Source: Marinobacter sp. AC-23 (GTDB lineage Bacteria; Pseudomonadota; Gammaproteobacteria; Pseudomonadales; Oleiphilaceae). Taken from it: 64,000 nucleotides of DNA. Position numbers and translations under genes: made by a program. Below are positions 25,379 to 35,295 of this stretch, in pieces (within the stretch, counting starts at the first letter, position 1; every line of letters begins with the position of its first letter). The DNA lies in NCBI RefSeq assembly GCF_001858325.1, contig NZ_MBPP01000044.1, positions 1 to 64,000 of the forward strand, in the 5' to 3' direction. The notes under the pieces were generated by a model. That model was not told where the DNA came from and searched no databases. It worked only from the letters and a program-made list of their open reading frames with translations.

Positions 25379-25624
25379 ATGGCTTACGAAACGATTGATG
25401 GTCAAAAATACGAAAAAGAACTGTTGGATCTAGCTCGCAAACACACCACTGGGCAGGGTGAAGGTAAATTGTCCAAAGACGAAGTCGCCGACCTACTCAA
25501 ATCTGCTCAGGATGGCACCAGCGTGACAGACACCGAAAAGGCTACGCTGGGGTATATTCGGAAGAATTTTGAGTTCACAGAGGCTGCTGCCAAAGATTTC
25601 GACACGGCATTCGACAAGCTGTGA
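25379..25624 (+). CDS. Small acidic conserved protein, unknown
   Basis: 81 residues starting [22 protein letters not shown], rich in Lys, Asp and Glu, with [31 protein letters not shown]. The spacing of Asp/Glu around helices is reminiscent of an EF-hand-like helix pair, but the calcium loop pattern is incomplete, so I make no functional claim. A longer frame to 25220 is open, but the first 50 codons look non-coding. It ends 34 bases before the HerA-like gene and may share its transcript. Confidence 0.6.
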   Translation: MAYETIDGQKYEKELLDLARKHTTGQGEGKLSKDEVADLLKSAQDGTSVTDTEKATLGYIRKNFEFTEAAAKDFDTAFDKL

Positions 25625-25658
25625 TTTCGGAAGGGTGGTAACAGAGGAAGTGAATCCG

Positions 25659-27149
25659 GTGCCGGAAAATTTGGTTTTCATAGGCAAAGGCAGTTACGTT
25701 CAAAGCCTGTTGCTAAGTCGTGCCAATCGCCATGGCCTTATCGCCGGAGCAACCGGCACCGGAAAAACGGTCACCCTGCAAATTCTTGCAGAAGGCTTTT
25801 CCGCTCAAGGTGTACCGGTGTTTATGGCCGATGTGAAAGGCGATTTGTCTGGCATTTCTCAACCAGGCACCCCAAAGCCTTTTCTTACCAAACGCGCAGC
25901 TGAGGTCGGCCTTGAACCCTATCTGTTTGCGGGCTTCCCCACGGTATTTTGGGACGTTTTTGGTAGCCAGGGCCATCCGGTGCGGGCCACCATTTCGGAT
26001 ATGGGCCCTCTTTTACTGTCTCGCCTGCTCGAACTCAACGATACTCAGGAAGGCGTACTCAACATCGCCTTCAAGCTCGCCGATGATCACGGCATGGCGT
26101 TGCTGGATCTCAAAGACTTGCGTGCATTAATGACCTTTGTTTCCGAGCAGTCACAGGAACTCACCGCTCTATATGGCAACGTCAGTAAAGCCTCCGTAGG
26201 CGCGATACAACGACGCTTATTGCAACTTGAGCAACAGGGGGGCGATCAATTCTTTGGCGAACCGGCTCTGGAGCTAACCGATCTGATGCGCTGCGATGCG
26301 GCTGGCCGCGGGCACATCAACTTGCTAGCGGCAGACCAACTCATCCAACGACCAAGGCTCTATGCCACCGTTCTGCTCTGGCTGCTGGCCGAGTTGTTTG
26401 AAGAGTTGCCGGAAGTCGGCGACCCTGAAAAACCCAAGCTCGTGTTCTTTTTCGACGAAGCACACCTGTTATTTGAGGACGCGCCGAAAGCCCTGCTAAC
26501 AAAAGTTGAGCAGGTGGTGCGATTGATCCGCTCCAAAGGTGTAGGCGTTTATTTTGTTTCACAAAACCCCACCGATATCCCCGATAAGATACTCGGCCAG
26601 CTTGGCAATCGGGTACAGCACGCTCTCAGAGCATTTACCACCCGTGACCAAAAAGCCGTTCGCGCGGCCGCTTCAACCTTCAGGGAAAACCCCAGCCTCG
26701 ATACTGAAAAGGTCATCACCGAACTCGGCATTGGCGAAGCCCTGATCTCCACCCTCGATGCCAAGGGCATGCCATCGATTGTTGACCAGACGCTGATACG
26801 GCCGCCCTCTTCACGCCTCGGGCCTGCTACGGCTGAAGAACGAAACCGCATTCTCAGCCTCAGTGAGTTTGGCCCTCGCTATGATGACGTTATTGACCGC
26901 GAATCTGCCTACGAAATACTACAAAAGCGTGCAGAGCAGGCTGCCAAAGAAGCCGAGCAGGCAACCCTTGATAAAAACCGGATTTATGAAGCCCCAGCCA
27001 GTAAAAGCAAAAAACCTGCACAAACACGACGTTCTTCACGCCAGGGAGTTTTTGAAACCATGGCAAAAAGCATTGCGCGCACAATGGGTCGTGAAATGAC
27101 ACGGGGTATCTTGCGCGGTGTGCTGGGGTCTCTGTTTAAAGGACGTTAA
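25659..27149 (+). CDS. HerA-like ATPase / DUF853 family
   Basis: 496 residues. [19 protein letters not shown] holds Walker A at 30-37, [13 protein letters not shown] follows, and [12 protein letters not shown] is Walker [39 protein letters not shown] is diagnostic for the DUF853 branch of the HerA/FtsK superfamily. These are probably hexameric DNA or protein translocases of unsettled role. The tail after 450 is basic and low-complexity ([15 protein letters not shown]). The GTG at 25659 follows GAGGAAG and gives the usual (M)[10 protein letters not shown] start. Confidence 0.9.
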   Translation: MPENLVFIGKGSYVQSLLLSRANRHGLIAGATGTGKTVTLQILAEGFSAQGVPVFMADVKGDLSGISQPGTPKPFLTKRAAEVGLEPYLFAGFPTVFWDVFGSQGHPVRATISDMGPLLLSRLLELNDTQEGVLNIAFKLADDHGMALLDLKDLRALMTFVSEQSQELTALYGNVSKASVGAIQRRLLQLEQQGGDQFFGEPALELTDLMRCDAAGRGHINLLAADQLIQRPRLYATVLLWLLAELFEELPEVGDPEKPKLVFFFDEAHLLFEDAPKALLTKVEQVVRLIRSKGVGVYFVSQNPTDIPDKILGQLGNRVQHALRAFTTRDQKAVRAAASTFRENPSLDTEKVITELGIGEALISTLDAKGMPSIVDQTLIRPPSSRLGPATAEERNRILSLSEFGPRYDDVIDRESAYEILQKRAEQAAKEAEQATLDKNRIYEAPASKSKKPAQTRRSSRQGVFETMAKSIARTMGREMTRGILRGVLGSLFKGR

Positions 27150-27203
27150 CGCCGTGCAGTGTTTAAGCCAGCCGCCATTGGCTCTGCAACCATCCTGGAA
27201 AAT

Positions 27204-28147
27204 TTACAGGCCCTCGATATGGGCAACCATGCGCTTGCGCAACGCCTCATCGGGTAGCGCGCCCATGGCGCCCCCCATATTGTCGATCATGTGGCGGGCT
27301 TTGCTGGTAGCCGGTGTGGTGGCGGTTACTACCGGATGCGAGAGTACGAACTTCAGGAAGAACTGGGCCCAGGAGTGAGCATCAAATTCTGCCGCCCAAT
27401 CTGGCAGCTCCTTGCCTTTCACCTTATCCCACAGGCGGGCGCGGCCGAACGGCGCGTATATCAGCACCGCAATGCCTTTGTCTTTGGCCAGGGGCAGAAT
27501 GCGCTCTTCCATGGTCAGGTTGTCGACGGCGTAATCAACGCCGATGAAATCAATGGGCTCGTTTTTCATCACCGTTTCCAGGCCCTCATATTGCTGCTGG
27601 AAGGTGGTTGTCACGCCAATGTAGCGCACCCGGCCGTCGGCCCGAAGTTCCTTTAACAGGCCAAGCTGGTTGGGAATGTCCGCCATGTTGTGGACCTGAA
27701 TCAGGTCAATGGGGTTTTTGCCGATCCGTTCGAAAGAGGTTTCCACCTGGGCCCGGGCTTCTTCCAGATTGGCGGTGCGGCCACCCCAGCCGGCTACGTT
27801 CAGTTTGGTCGCCCAGAATAACTTGTCGACAATGCCCAGTTCGTTGGCGATTTGCCCGGCGACTTCCTCCGACGCCCCGTAGCTCGGGGCCGTGTCAAAT
27901 ACCGAACCGCCCTCTTTAACCAGCGCAGCCAGCACTTCCCGCAAGGCCTCGAAATCCTCGCTTCGGGCAGTGCTGGAGAAACTGGCGGAACTGCCCAGGC
28001 CCACGCCCGGCAGGCGCTCGCCTGTGGAAGGATGGGGCGGGTGATCAGCTCCAGTTCGCGATCTTCTGCCCACAGCATGCCAGGCCGCATAGCAAGGCTG
28101 GCGCCAACCGCCATGGCCAGTTTGAGATAGGTGCGACGGGATATCAT
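27204..28147 (-). pseudogene. Tat-exported aldo/keto reductase, one-base frameshift
   Basis: The start MISRRTYLKLAMAVGASLA is a twin-arginine signal (SRRTYLKL). The frame breaks at about 28031: CCCATCCTTCC should have one more C to read IPSTGERLPGVGLG. The body in the other frame has the aldo/keto reductase landmarks GSVFDTAPSYGASEEVAGQ (catalytic Tyr), LFWATKLN (catalytic Lys), IDLIQVHNM and YIGVTTTFQQQYE. Restored length is 314 residues. It would be a periplasmic NAD(P)H-independent or cofactor-loaded oxidoreductase. It overlaps the upstream transporter gene by 4 bases, so both are probably co-expressed. Confidence 0.82.
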
Positions 28148-29472
28148 GATGGCATTCTCCTTTCTTGTTCTGCACGGGTTAGCTCATGAGCCAGCGCCTT
28201 TTGTTTTTGGGATCGGCCAAGCCAGAAAGCCAGAGCCGCCCACATAAGGGCAAGCGGAACAGCAACAGCCGCGATGCCCGCCAGGCCCATTCCCAAACGG
28301 GCCAGAAGACCTTCTGTGTGCGCGCCCACCACATCACCAGAGCGGTAAACAAAGGTGTCGATAAACGCCTTGGCCTTGTATTTCTCCTCACGACTGGCAA
28401 CGGTATACAGGGTTTCCCGGGCGGGGCGCATCAGCGAACGCTGCACGGCCCTGAAGGTGGCTTCAAACACCACCAGGGCCGCAAACGACCCCACCATCGC
28501 AAGGCCGATAAAGCCCAGCGCAGCCGTCAGCGGAAGCAGCGCCAGGGTTACCGCTACCCCAAGCCGCCTCATCAGATGGCCCGCCACCAGCGCCTGCATT
28601 ACCAGAGTGGCAATTTGGGTAATCAGATCAATGCGGGCAAACAAAGTGGTGCGCAGGTCGGTGCTCTCTCCCATCGCCGCCACCATATGCAACCGGGTGA
28701 AATAGATGAAGGTAGCCATCACGGCAAGAATTACCACATAAGCGGCAATGCCCATCAGGTAGCGGGAACGGCATACCGCCCGCAGCCCCTCCCAAGCACT
28801 GCCGCCAATGCGCGCATGCTCGTCGACGGGGAGCGGGTCCTCCGGGCTTCGCCGTTGTGACGGCGAATAAGGCTGCAGGTGAATAAGAATCAGGGCGGCA
28901 ACCAGCGCCAGAACCAGAAAGCCAGTTGCCACCAACAGCAGGGCCGGTGTGCCCAGGGGCTGGGCCAGGCGCCCCGCTAACCAAGGCCCGAAAATGGCGC
29001 CCAAAGTGCCTCCAACCGCAATCAAACCGAAGAACCGTTTGCCCTGATCAAACGAAAAACGATCCGCCATCAGTGCCCAAAACACCATGGTTACAAACAG
29101 GTTGAACACGCTGAACCACACGTAAAACACCTGGCCTGTGGTTACACCGATCACATTGGGTGTCAGCGTCATCAGGCCGTAGAAAACCAGCAGGCTAACA
29201 CTGAAAAACAGGTAAGTAGCAGAGATGAACAGGCGCCGGGGCAAGTTACTGACCAGCCAGCCGAACACCGGGTTAACGGCCAGCGTGACCACTGCGGTGC
29301 CGATGAACAGCCAGCGCACCGTATCGATACCGCCCTGAATACCCAACGCCTCCCGGGCAGGACGCAGCACCATAAGCGCGGTCAGCACACAGAAAAAATA
29401 CAACACCGCCACAAGCACCGGCAAGATTTCATGCCGGTGAAGGTTAAACATGCTTTGGAATGGGTGGCGCAT
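28144..29472 (-). CDS. MFS-type transporter (NTP/NDP-exchanger-like)
   Basis: 442 residues with about twelve membrane segments. ALMVLRPAREALGIQGGIDTVRWLFIGT at the N-terminus and MRPARETLYTVASREEKYKAKAFIDTFVYRSGDVVG late in the chain are characteristic of a transporter family annotated as NTP/NDP exchangers. In free-living bacteria the substrate is unknown. I chose the ATG at 29472 (MRHPFQSMFNLHRHE); an upstream frame extends into a pseudogene fragment. It is coupled (ATGA) to the aldo/keto reductase gene. Confidence 0.8.
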   Translation of the reverse strand: MRHPFQSMFNLHRHEILPVLVAVLYFFCVLTALMVLRPAREALGIQGGIDTVRWLFIGTAVVTLAVNPVFGWLVSNLPRRLFISATYLFFSVSLLVFYGLMTLTPNVIGVTTGQVFYVWFSVFNLFVTMVFWALMADRFSFDQGKRFFGLIAVGGTLGAIFGPWLAGRLAQPLGTPALLLVATGFLVLALVAALILIHLQPYSPSQRRSPEDPLPVDEHARIGGSAWEGLRAVCRSRYLMGIAAYVVILAVMATFIYFTRLHMVAAMGESTDLRTTLFARIDLITQIATLVMQALVAGHLMRRLGVAVTLALLPLTAALGFIGLAMVGSFAALVVFEATFRAVQRSLMRPARETLYTVASREEKYKAKAFIDTFVYRSGDVVGAHTEGLLARLGMGLAGIAAVAVPLALMWAALAFWLGRSQKQKALAHELTRAEQERRMPS

Positions 29473-29479
29473 AGGGAAA

Positions 29480-29620
29480 GATCCTGATGTCGGAGTGCAA
29501 TTCAGTTCCCCGCGCTCCCGATGCACGCTGAATCAACTCGCTTACCCGTACCTGAGCATCCGCGTAGTCCTCGGCGGCATCGCCCTCATGGATATGCACT
29601 TCAAAATGTGCTTCATCCAT
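29480..29620 (-). pseudogene. Truncated second copy of the ABM-domain gene
   Basis: The minus strand gives FEVHIHEGDAAEDYADAQVRVSELIQRASGARGTELH, a diverged copy of the first 45 residues of the intact protein at 31530-31856 (FEVRIREGYTAEDYADAW...). The start codon region matches too, but is out of frame by one base, and everything after the LH is lost where the transporter gene begins. It is a partial duplication remnant. Confidence 0.75.
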
Positions 29621-29646
29621 GCCTCAGCTATTGGAAACCCGGAATT

Positions 29647-30089
29647 CTATTCCAGTATCTTTGGCCATTTTTCATTCGCCTGTAGAATAAAGCCTTCAGG
29701 ATCTTCCAGCCATTGATCGTGCACTGATTTGCTATAATTCAGGTACAGCCGCCCATCTCTGACAGACCAGTATTTCGGATCGCCTTTGGTCAGGGTGCCC
29801 TGACTTATAGCCCAGGCACAATAACCACCGTAGGCTGGCGCGTATCGTTCCGGATCTTCTTTGAAGAGCGCAAGATTTTCGGAGTTCGCGAACCTCCAGG
29901 TAGCGCCTTTATACTCGATTGTGTGCTTGGCGGAGCCCTCGGCTGGGCCTCTGCTTCGAAATAACTTACAGCGTCGTACCCACCAACGGCAGTGTTGCCT
30001 AGCAGCCCGGTGTAAACAGGCGGCTCCGACGCCAGGGCGTTGCTGGTAAAAAGCAGCATTACAGTCACGAGAGCGAAAAGCCTGGCCAT
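29647..30089 (-). pseudogene. YHS-domain exported protein, one-base frameshift
   Basis: The signal peptide MARLFALVTVMLLFTSNALA is followed by a mature start EPPVYTGLLGNTAVGGYDAVSYFEAEAQP. The frame is lost at about 29941-29943; adding one C gives QPEGSAKHTIEYKGATWRFANSENLALFKEDPERYAPAYGGYCAW, a YHS domain of the periplasmic type. Restored length is 147 residues. Family members are often encoded beside cytochromes or metal proteins, and their ligand is not established. The C-terminus is well conserved, so this is probably an intact gene misread. Confidence 0.8.
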
Positions 30090-30281
30090 GTTGCATTCCT
30101 TCCAGTCGAGGTGTGACCAATTAGACAACACTGGTTGGATTTTGTTTCATCCGGCCCTTGCGCTTCCCTGCAGAAGCCTTGATGGCCCAGCGTTGATCGT
30201 TTAGCCATTATCATTCATTCCCCACACCCTTTCGAATGGTCGCCCCCAAAAGTCCACCTTGACTGCATCTGATATCACCCT

Positions 30282-30322
30282 GTAACCTTTAAAATGTATT
30301 TAACATACTCTTTAAAGGTTAC
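30282..30322 (+). promoter_or_regulatory. NsrR-like operator and large inverted repeat before hmp
   Basis: AAAATGTATTTAACATACTC at 30291-30310 fits the NsrR pattern of nitric-oxide-regulated genes (A-rich half-sites ATGxATTTA-xxATACxT). A perfect 12-bp inverted repeat, GTAACCTTTAAA (30282-30293) and its complement (30311-30322), brackets it; the right arm contains the AAAGG ribosome site of hmp. Control could act on both transcription and translation. Confidence 0.6.
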
Positions 30323-30325
30323 CTC

Positions 30326-31513
30326 ATGCTCTCTGAACATACTATTGCGACCGTTAAGTCAACGGTGCCACTACTGGCCGAAAACGGCCAAGCCATCACC
30401 CAAGAGTTTTATAAAAGGTTGTTTGCCAACAACCCCGACCTGCAGCACATATTCAACATGGCCAATCAGCGCAGTGGCGGCGGAGGCCAGTCATCAGCCT
30501 TGGCAGATGCCGTTTTTGCTTACGCCAAAAACATTGATCAAATTGAAGTGCTGGTACCCGCCGTACAGCGAATCGCCAGCAAGCACGCCAGCATTGGCAT
30601 TGAGCCCAAGCACTATCCAATTGTAGGGGAAAACCTGATCGCAGCTATTAAAGATGTATTGCAGTTGCCAGATAACCACGAAGCACTCACCGCGTGGGAA
30701 GAAGCTTACGGCGTGCTGGCACAGATTTTTACCGATACTGAAGAAAGCATGTACAGCGAAAAGGAAGCTCAGCCAGGTGGCTGGCGCGGATTTCGCCCCT
30801 TCACCATTGATCAGATTATTGAGGCAACACCGGAAGTTAAATCGTTTTACCTCAAGCCAAACGATGGTGGCGATATTTGCGCGTATTCCGGCGGTCAGTA
30901 CCTTGGCATCAAACTGACTGGAACCGGTGACAGCTATGATGAAATCCGGCAATACTCACTCTCGTCCTGGGGCACAGAGGATTATTACCGGATTTCTGTA
31001 AAGGCCGAAACTCAAGGGGCTGCCTCGCAGCAACTTCACCAATGTGTGGCTGGTGATACGGTTGAACTGAGTGCGCCTAATGGGCAATTCATGCTGAACA
31101 AAGATGCCCCGAAACACGTCTTTATTTCCGGTGGCGTTGGCATCACGCCTCTGTTCAGTATGCTCAAAGAAGCTCTGGCATCTGGCATTTCTGCCGAAAA
31201 CGTCCAGTTCGTTGAATGCTGCCGCAGCGCCGAACACCAGATTTTTCACCAAGAGCTGGCAGAGCTACAAAAGTCATCTGGGCTGGATCTGCGACGTGCA
31301 TTTGAGTTTGGCGAGGGTGCCGATTGGGCTGGGTACTTAACCGCGGATATTCTCGATAAGTGGCTCACCGACAAAACAGCCCATGTGTACTTCTGCGGCC
31401 CTATGCCCTTTATGTCGGCTCTTAAGGGCATACTTAACAGCATCGGGTTTACAGACGACCAACTACACTACGAAGTGTTCGGGCCAACAACTGAACTGCC
31501 TGTAACCCACTGA
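30326..31513 (+). CDS. hmp: Flavohaemoglobin (nitric oxide dioxygenase)
   Basis: 395 residues. The globin domain (1-140) has Tyr29 in the distal pocket and proximal His87 in IASKHAS. The FAD domain has RQYSLS (here RQYSLSSW), and the NAD domain has SGGVGITPLFSML and YFCGPMPFM. Hmp converts NO and O2 to nitrate using NADPH. It stands alone behind an NsrR-like site, which fits induction by NO. The downstream ABM gene converges on it with a 16-base gap. Confidence 0.97.
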   Translation: MLSEHTIATVKSTVPLLAENGQAITQEFYKRLFANNPDLQHIFNMANQRSGGGGQSSALADAVFAYAKNIDQIEVLVPAVQRIASKHASIGIEPKHYPIVGENLIAAIKDVLQLPDNHEALTAWEEAYGVLAQIFTDTEESMYSEKEAQPGGWRGFRPFTIDQIIEATPEVKSFYLKPNDGGDICAYSGGQYLGIKLTGTGDSYDEIRQYSLSSWGTEDYYRISVKAETQGAASQQLHQCVAGDTVELSAPNGQFMLNKDAPKHVFISGGVGITPLFSMLKEALASGISAENVQFVECCRSAEHQIFHQELAELQKSSGLDLRRAFEFGEGADWAGYLTADILDKWLTDKTAHVYFCGPMPFMSALKGILNSIGFTDDQLHYEVFGPTTELPVTH

Positions 31514-31529
31514 GGTCATAGAGAACCGG

Positions 31530-31856
31530 TCACGTACTGGCAACCCCAGGGGTTGGATTAACCACCCACTCGGGATTCTCAAACTCACCAAGAGGCCGGA
31601 TTTCACAAAACGGCGCAGCACTGCGAATAATTTCAGCTACGTCGGGGTTGGGTTGCGCCTCCATCGAATCCCGGCTGGCTTTGCTGTCCCAGTGGGCAAT
31701 GGCGATAAGCGTATTCGGATCATCGATTTTGCGATGCAACTCCGTTCCCCTCGCGCCCGGCGCACGCTGAATCAACTCGCTTGCACGCACCCAGGCATCC
31801 GCATAGTCCTCGGCGGTATAGCCTTCCCTGATGCGCACTTCAAAGATGTACTTCAT
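31530..31856 (-). CDS. ABM (antibiotic biosynthesis monooxygenase)-like protein
   Basis: 108 residues starting MKYIFEVRIREGYTAEDYADAW, followed by GTELHRKIDDPNTLIAIAHWDSKASRD, the dimeric alpha/beta barrel pattern of ABM-like proteins. Most members without a pathway context have unknown substrates. GGAGG lies just ahead of the ATG at 31856. A truncated relative lies at 29480-29620, so a duplication of this gene took place locally. Confidence 0.7.
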   Translation of the reverse strand: MKYIFEVRIREGYTAEDYADAWVRASELIQRAPGARGTELHRKIDDPNTLIAIAHWDSKASRDSMEAQPNPDVAEIIRSAAPFCEIRPLGEFENPEWVVNPTPGVAST

Positions 31857-31976
31857 ACATGCCTCCGCTATCGGTTGTGGCGACGCAGTAACCAACTGTG
31901 TTCACCTTCACGTCGAAAGCCGCGCAGCCGGCTCAATCAGTACCCTTAAAGTAACACGCTAACCAAACTCACACGG

Positions 31977-32687
31977 CTAATCATCGGTTCCCTCAAACAT
32001 CCTGATCCTGGCGCTATTCAGGTGTCTTTTCATAGCTAACTCTGCGTTCTCGGCATCGCCATCGATGATGTGTTTCAGAATCGCCTTATGCTCATCCTGA
32101 ACCAATATCATGCGATTAACGTCCGTGGATTGTAATGATAGCGTCCGGGTGATGTTCATCCCTTCTTTAATATTCTCCCTTAACGATTTCATCACCGTCG
32201 AGTAATACTGGTTATTAGCCGCCTCGGCAATCGCAAGGTGAAACTCGAAATCTTCTTCGCTGGCAATGGCATGAAGCCTGTTTGCTTCATCAATTTTTTC
32301 TGCCGCTGCAACGATGCGAGCAAGCTGATCAGCTGTACGCCGCGTAGCAGCGAGACCCGCGGCGCTGCCTTCCAGATCGGTGCGAAACTCAAAACACCGC
32401 TGAATACCGGAAATACTGGAAATCTTGGAGAATGAAAGGACCGCATCATCCGGGCGCTTAATGACGAAACTACCTGACCCTCGCCGTGACACAATCAGGT
32501 TGTCTTCTTTTAGTCGGGTTAACGCCTCCCTCAACACAGGTCGGGAAACACTGTACTTTTCGCAAAGCTTCGCCTCACTAGGAAGCTTCTCGTTCGCCGG
32601 ATACTCGCCACTAATGATTGCCACCAGAATTTTCTGGTAAGCCACTGAAGAGAGCGACCGACTGATTTCTTGTTTTTGCATCTGCAT
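31977..32687 (-). CDS. GntR-family regulator, FadR/FCD subgroup
   Basis: 236 residues. The winged helix has SVAYQKILVAIISGEYPANEKLPSEAKLCEKYSVSRPVLREALTRL and the C-terminal FCD effector domain has the metal-binding-like DFEFHLAIAEAANN and DEHKAIL. Proteins of this type sense sugar acids or other carboxylates. It diverges from the RraA-TTT-dehydrogenase cluster and most likely represses it. I chose the ATG at 32687 (MQMQKQEISRSL), because the upstream codons are non-family. Confidence 0.88.
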   Translation of the reverse strand: MQMQKQEISRSLSSVAYQKILVAIISGEYPANEKLPSEAKLCEKYSVSRPVLREALTRLKEDNLIVSRRGSGSFVIKRPDDAVLSFSKISSISGIQRCFEFRTDLEGSAAGLAATRRTADQLARIVAAAEKIDEANRLHAIASEEDFEFHLAIAEAANNQYYSTVMKSLRENIKEGMNITRTLSLQSTDVNRMILVQDEHKAILKHIIDGDAENAELAMKRHLNSARIRMFEGTDD

Positions 32688-33027
32688 AGTTATACAACCA
32701 AAAACAGGGTGAAAAATGCCAAAATAGACAACTTTTAACAGCTCTAATGACCAATATGGCGAACAAATCATTTACACAGCGACTATGAAATCTTCGTTCA
32801 CAGTATGTTTATCATCGCTAAACGAGCGGAAACATCGCCGAACTTTATCATTTTAAAGCATTTTTCCGCAAGACAATTTCCTGCAGGCCGCTTCTCTGAA
32901 ACGCCCTTCTATCGACTACGGTCTAATAGAATATTACAAAATCAACCAAGTTGTAAAAAGTTGTTTGATTTGTAAAATTTCATATCGTACAGTCAGGGTG
33001 TGTTCCATTCAGTCAAGGTAGATATGC
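32688..33027. other. Divergent control region, GntR regulator / RraA cluster
   Basis: No gene. It is AT-rich. TTGTAAAA is repeated at about 32951 and 32971, and a related inverted copy (ACAACTTTTAAC) lies at about 32728 near the regulator start. These are plausible GntR half-sites, but spacing alone does not prove them. Confidence 0.4.
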
Positions 33028-33750
33028 ATGACAACAAGTACTAACAATATGCAGGCAAGTCAGAAGGTTATTGACGATCTGCGTCGCGTGTCGACAGCAA
33101 CTCTGCACACAGCGCTGTTCAAAAGAGGTTTGCGCAACACCTACATCCAGGGTGTCAGCCTCATCAACAACCAAAACCTGAAGATGGTCGGCCAGGCATT
33201 CACCCTGCGCTACATCCCGGCTCGTGAAGACGTTGATACCGTTGCGGCATTCAAAAGCCCTGAGCACCCTCAGCGCCTTGCCGTTGAAACCGTCCCGGAA
33301 GGTATGGTGTTGGTTTCTGACTGTCGTCAGGACGCAACAGCTGCTTCTGCAGGGAGCATCCTTCTCACTCGATTGGAAGTTCGCAAATGTGCAGGTTTTG
33401 TTTCCGATGCGGGCATCAGAGATTTCAACGACGCATCTAAAATGAACATGCCGATTTTTTGCGCCAAACCAAGCGCCCCAACCAACCTCACCAAGCACCA
33501 CGCCGTAGACATACAAGTACCGATCGGTTGTGGCGGCGTCATGGTTAATCCGGGTGATGTATTGGTAGGCGATGGTGACGGCATCATCGTTATCCCCCTG
33601 GAAATTGCACCGGAAATTTCCGAAGAAGCACTAGCAATGGAACTCTTCGAGGATTTTGTGCTGAATAAAGTTCGGGCGGGAAGCAAAGTCATTGGGCTGT
33701 ACCCTCCCAACGCGGAAACTCTGGAGGAGTACAACAACCAAAAGGCATAG
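33028..33750 (+). CDS. RraA-like protein, probable oxoacid aldolase/lyase
   Basis: 240 residues. VSTATLHTALFKRGLRN, GFVSDAGIRDFNDASKMNMPIF, and VNPGDVLVGDGDGIIVIP follow the RraA / 4-hydroxy-4-methyl-2-oxoglutarate aldolase fold; the GxRD-like GIRD and downstream Asp bind the divalent metal in the aldolases. The E. coli RNase E inhibitor belongs to the same fold, but catabolic context makes an enzyme likelier here. It is the first gene of a cluster with a TTT transporter and a ketoglutarate semialdehyde dehydrogenase, so its substrate is probably a 2-oxo sugar acid. Confidence 0.8.
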   Translation: MTTSTNNMQASQKVIDDLRRVSTATLHTALFKRGLRNTYIQGVSLINNQNLKMVGQAFTLRYIPAREDVDTVAAFKSPEHPQRLAVETVPEGMVLVSDCRQDATAASAGSILLTRLEVRKCAGFVSDAGIRDFNDASKMNMPIFCAKPSAPTNLTKHHAVDIQVPIGCGGVMVNPGDVLVGDGDGIIVIPLEIAPEISEEALAMELFEDFVLNKVRAGSKVIGLYPPNAETLEEYNNQKA

Positions 33751-33810
33751 TGGGCATCAGACCCGTGAGGTGAACACAATAATCACAATCAAACAAAAAG
33801 AGACATAATC

Positions 33811-34775
33811 ATGATCTTAAAAAGATTGAAGAACCAACTCCTTTGCGTCATTGGCGCTTGCCTGCTCACCTCAACCGTCGCGGCGGCTGAGTATCCTTCC
33901 CGTGATATTCGCCTCATCGTACCCTGGCCAGCCGGCGGTGGCGCCGACGCCATATCCCGAAAGCTCGGCAGTATTGCAGAGCAGAAAATGCCGGTTTCAA
34001 TTTACATTGAAAATATCGCCGGTGCCGTGACCGCTTCCGGTTTGATGCAGATGTCTCGTGCTCGCCCCGACGGCCACACCATCGGTGTGCTGACCTACGA
34101 CAGCGTGATCACGCTTCCGCGCGGCAAAATGGTTCCAGGCTATTCGCTTGACAACATGACGCCGATTGCTCGAATCACAAGCGAAGCCGACGCGGTAGTG
34201 GTGTCGGAACAGTCTGGCTTTACCAGTTTCGAGCAACTGATTGAAGCTGCCAAAGCAGAACCAAATACCGTACGCGTGGGCGTTGCGCCCAGAGGGTCAG
34301 GGCCTTTTCTTGCCGTACGTCGCCTTGAGAAACAGGCTGGGGTCAAGTTTAACGTTATCACCTACCCTGGATCGTCAAGCGCTGAGGCCGAAGCTCTGCT
34401 GTCCGGTGAATTGGATGCAGCGATTTCAAGCCTGGGTGATTTTAGCGGGGTCATAGAGTCTGGCGATGTGAAAGCTTGGTAGAGCTGTCATCGATACAGA
34501 ACCCATCGTTTCCAAGTGTTTCACCCATTAGCACTCTAGGCTATGACTTGGAGACCGGAAGCTTCATCTTGCTGGCCGCTCCGAAGAATACGCCGAAAGA
34601 AGTGATCGCTTCGCTTGAAACGTCGTTCAAAGATGCTTTTGATAGCGAAGAGTTTCAAACCTGGGTATCGGGTGTAGGTGTAACGCCAAACTGGTTAGGC
34701 GTTAATGATGTGCAGGAATGGATCAATACCCTGCAATCTGAAACGTTCAAAGTTATGGACGAACTCGATCTATAA
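33811..34775 (+). pseudogene. TTT transporter substrate-binding protein (Bug/TctC), one-base frameshift
   Basis: Signal peptide (residues 1-27), then AEYPSRDIRLIVPWPAGGGADAISR, the classical Bug start. The frame ends at SGDVKAW and stop. The C-terminus continues in another frame from VELSSIQNPSFPSV to FKVMDELDL. GAAAGCTTGG at about 34475 should read with three Ts (KALVELSS). Restored length is 321 residues, normal for the family. tctB- and tctA-like genes follow, so the gene is presumably functional. Confidence 0.88.
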
Positions 34776-34833
34776 CGATGCGGCGCGCCCCCCTGCAACG
34801 CTGACAGGGGGATGATACCCAGAGGTGCTTGAT

Positions 34834-35292
34834 ATGCTTTATTTTTATAAAAAAATCATCTTTCAGTTTTTAATATTTATTGTTTCTGTCGGATATCTCG
34901 TCACTGCCATTAACATCGGAAGCCCAGTGCTGAACGGGGGGCTTCAACCATCTTTTTTTCCTCTGATCATAGGCTCACTTGCAGTGATGTTCAGTGGAAT
35001 ACTCCTATTTAAAGAATGGGTTCTTGTAAAAAGAAGAGCGGCAGATGCAGGTGATGAAAGCAAGCCATATGCTGCTCCAATCATTGTTTGCCTCATCTTT
35101 ATTTACATTATTGCCTTTTCAACTATCGGATATTTCATCCCCTCAGTGCTTTTTGTTTTTTCAATGATGTTGATGTTTTCATCAAAAGAAAAATTTGTTC
35201 AAAAAGCCATAATTTCAATAGTGATAGTTGCGCTTGGGCATCTCATATTCGAACTACTTTTCGGAGTTAGACTCCCGACCTTGAGGGGTTAA
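34834..35292 (+). CDS. TTT transporter small membrane subunit (TctB-like)
   Basis: 152 residues with four hydrophobic segments and the TctB-type LNGGLQPSFFPLIIGSLAVMFSGILL. The ATG at 34834 follows AGAGGTG by 7 bases; the GTG at 34825 is part of that ribosome site. The coding sequence is AT-rich compared with its neighbours. The stop is 3 bases before tctA. Confidence 0.88.
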   Translation: MLYFYKKIIFQFLIFIVSVGYLVTAINIGSPVLNGGLQPSFFPLIIGSLAVMFSGILLFKEWVLVKRRAADAGDESKPYAAPIIVCLIFIYIIAFSTIGYFIPSVLFVFSMMLMFSSKEKFVQKAIISIVIVALGHLIFELLFGVRLPTLRG

Positions 35293-35295
35293 CTT

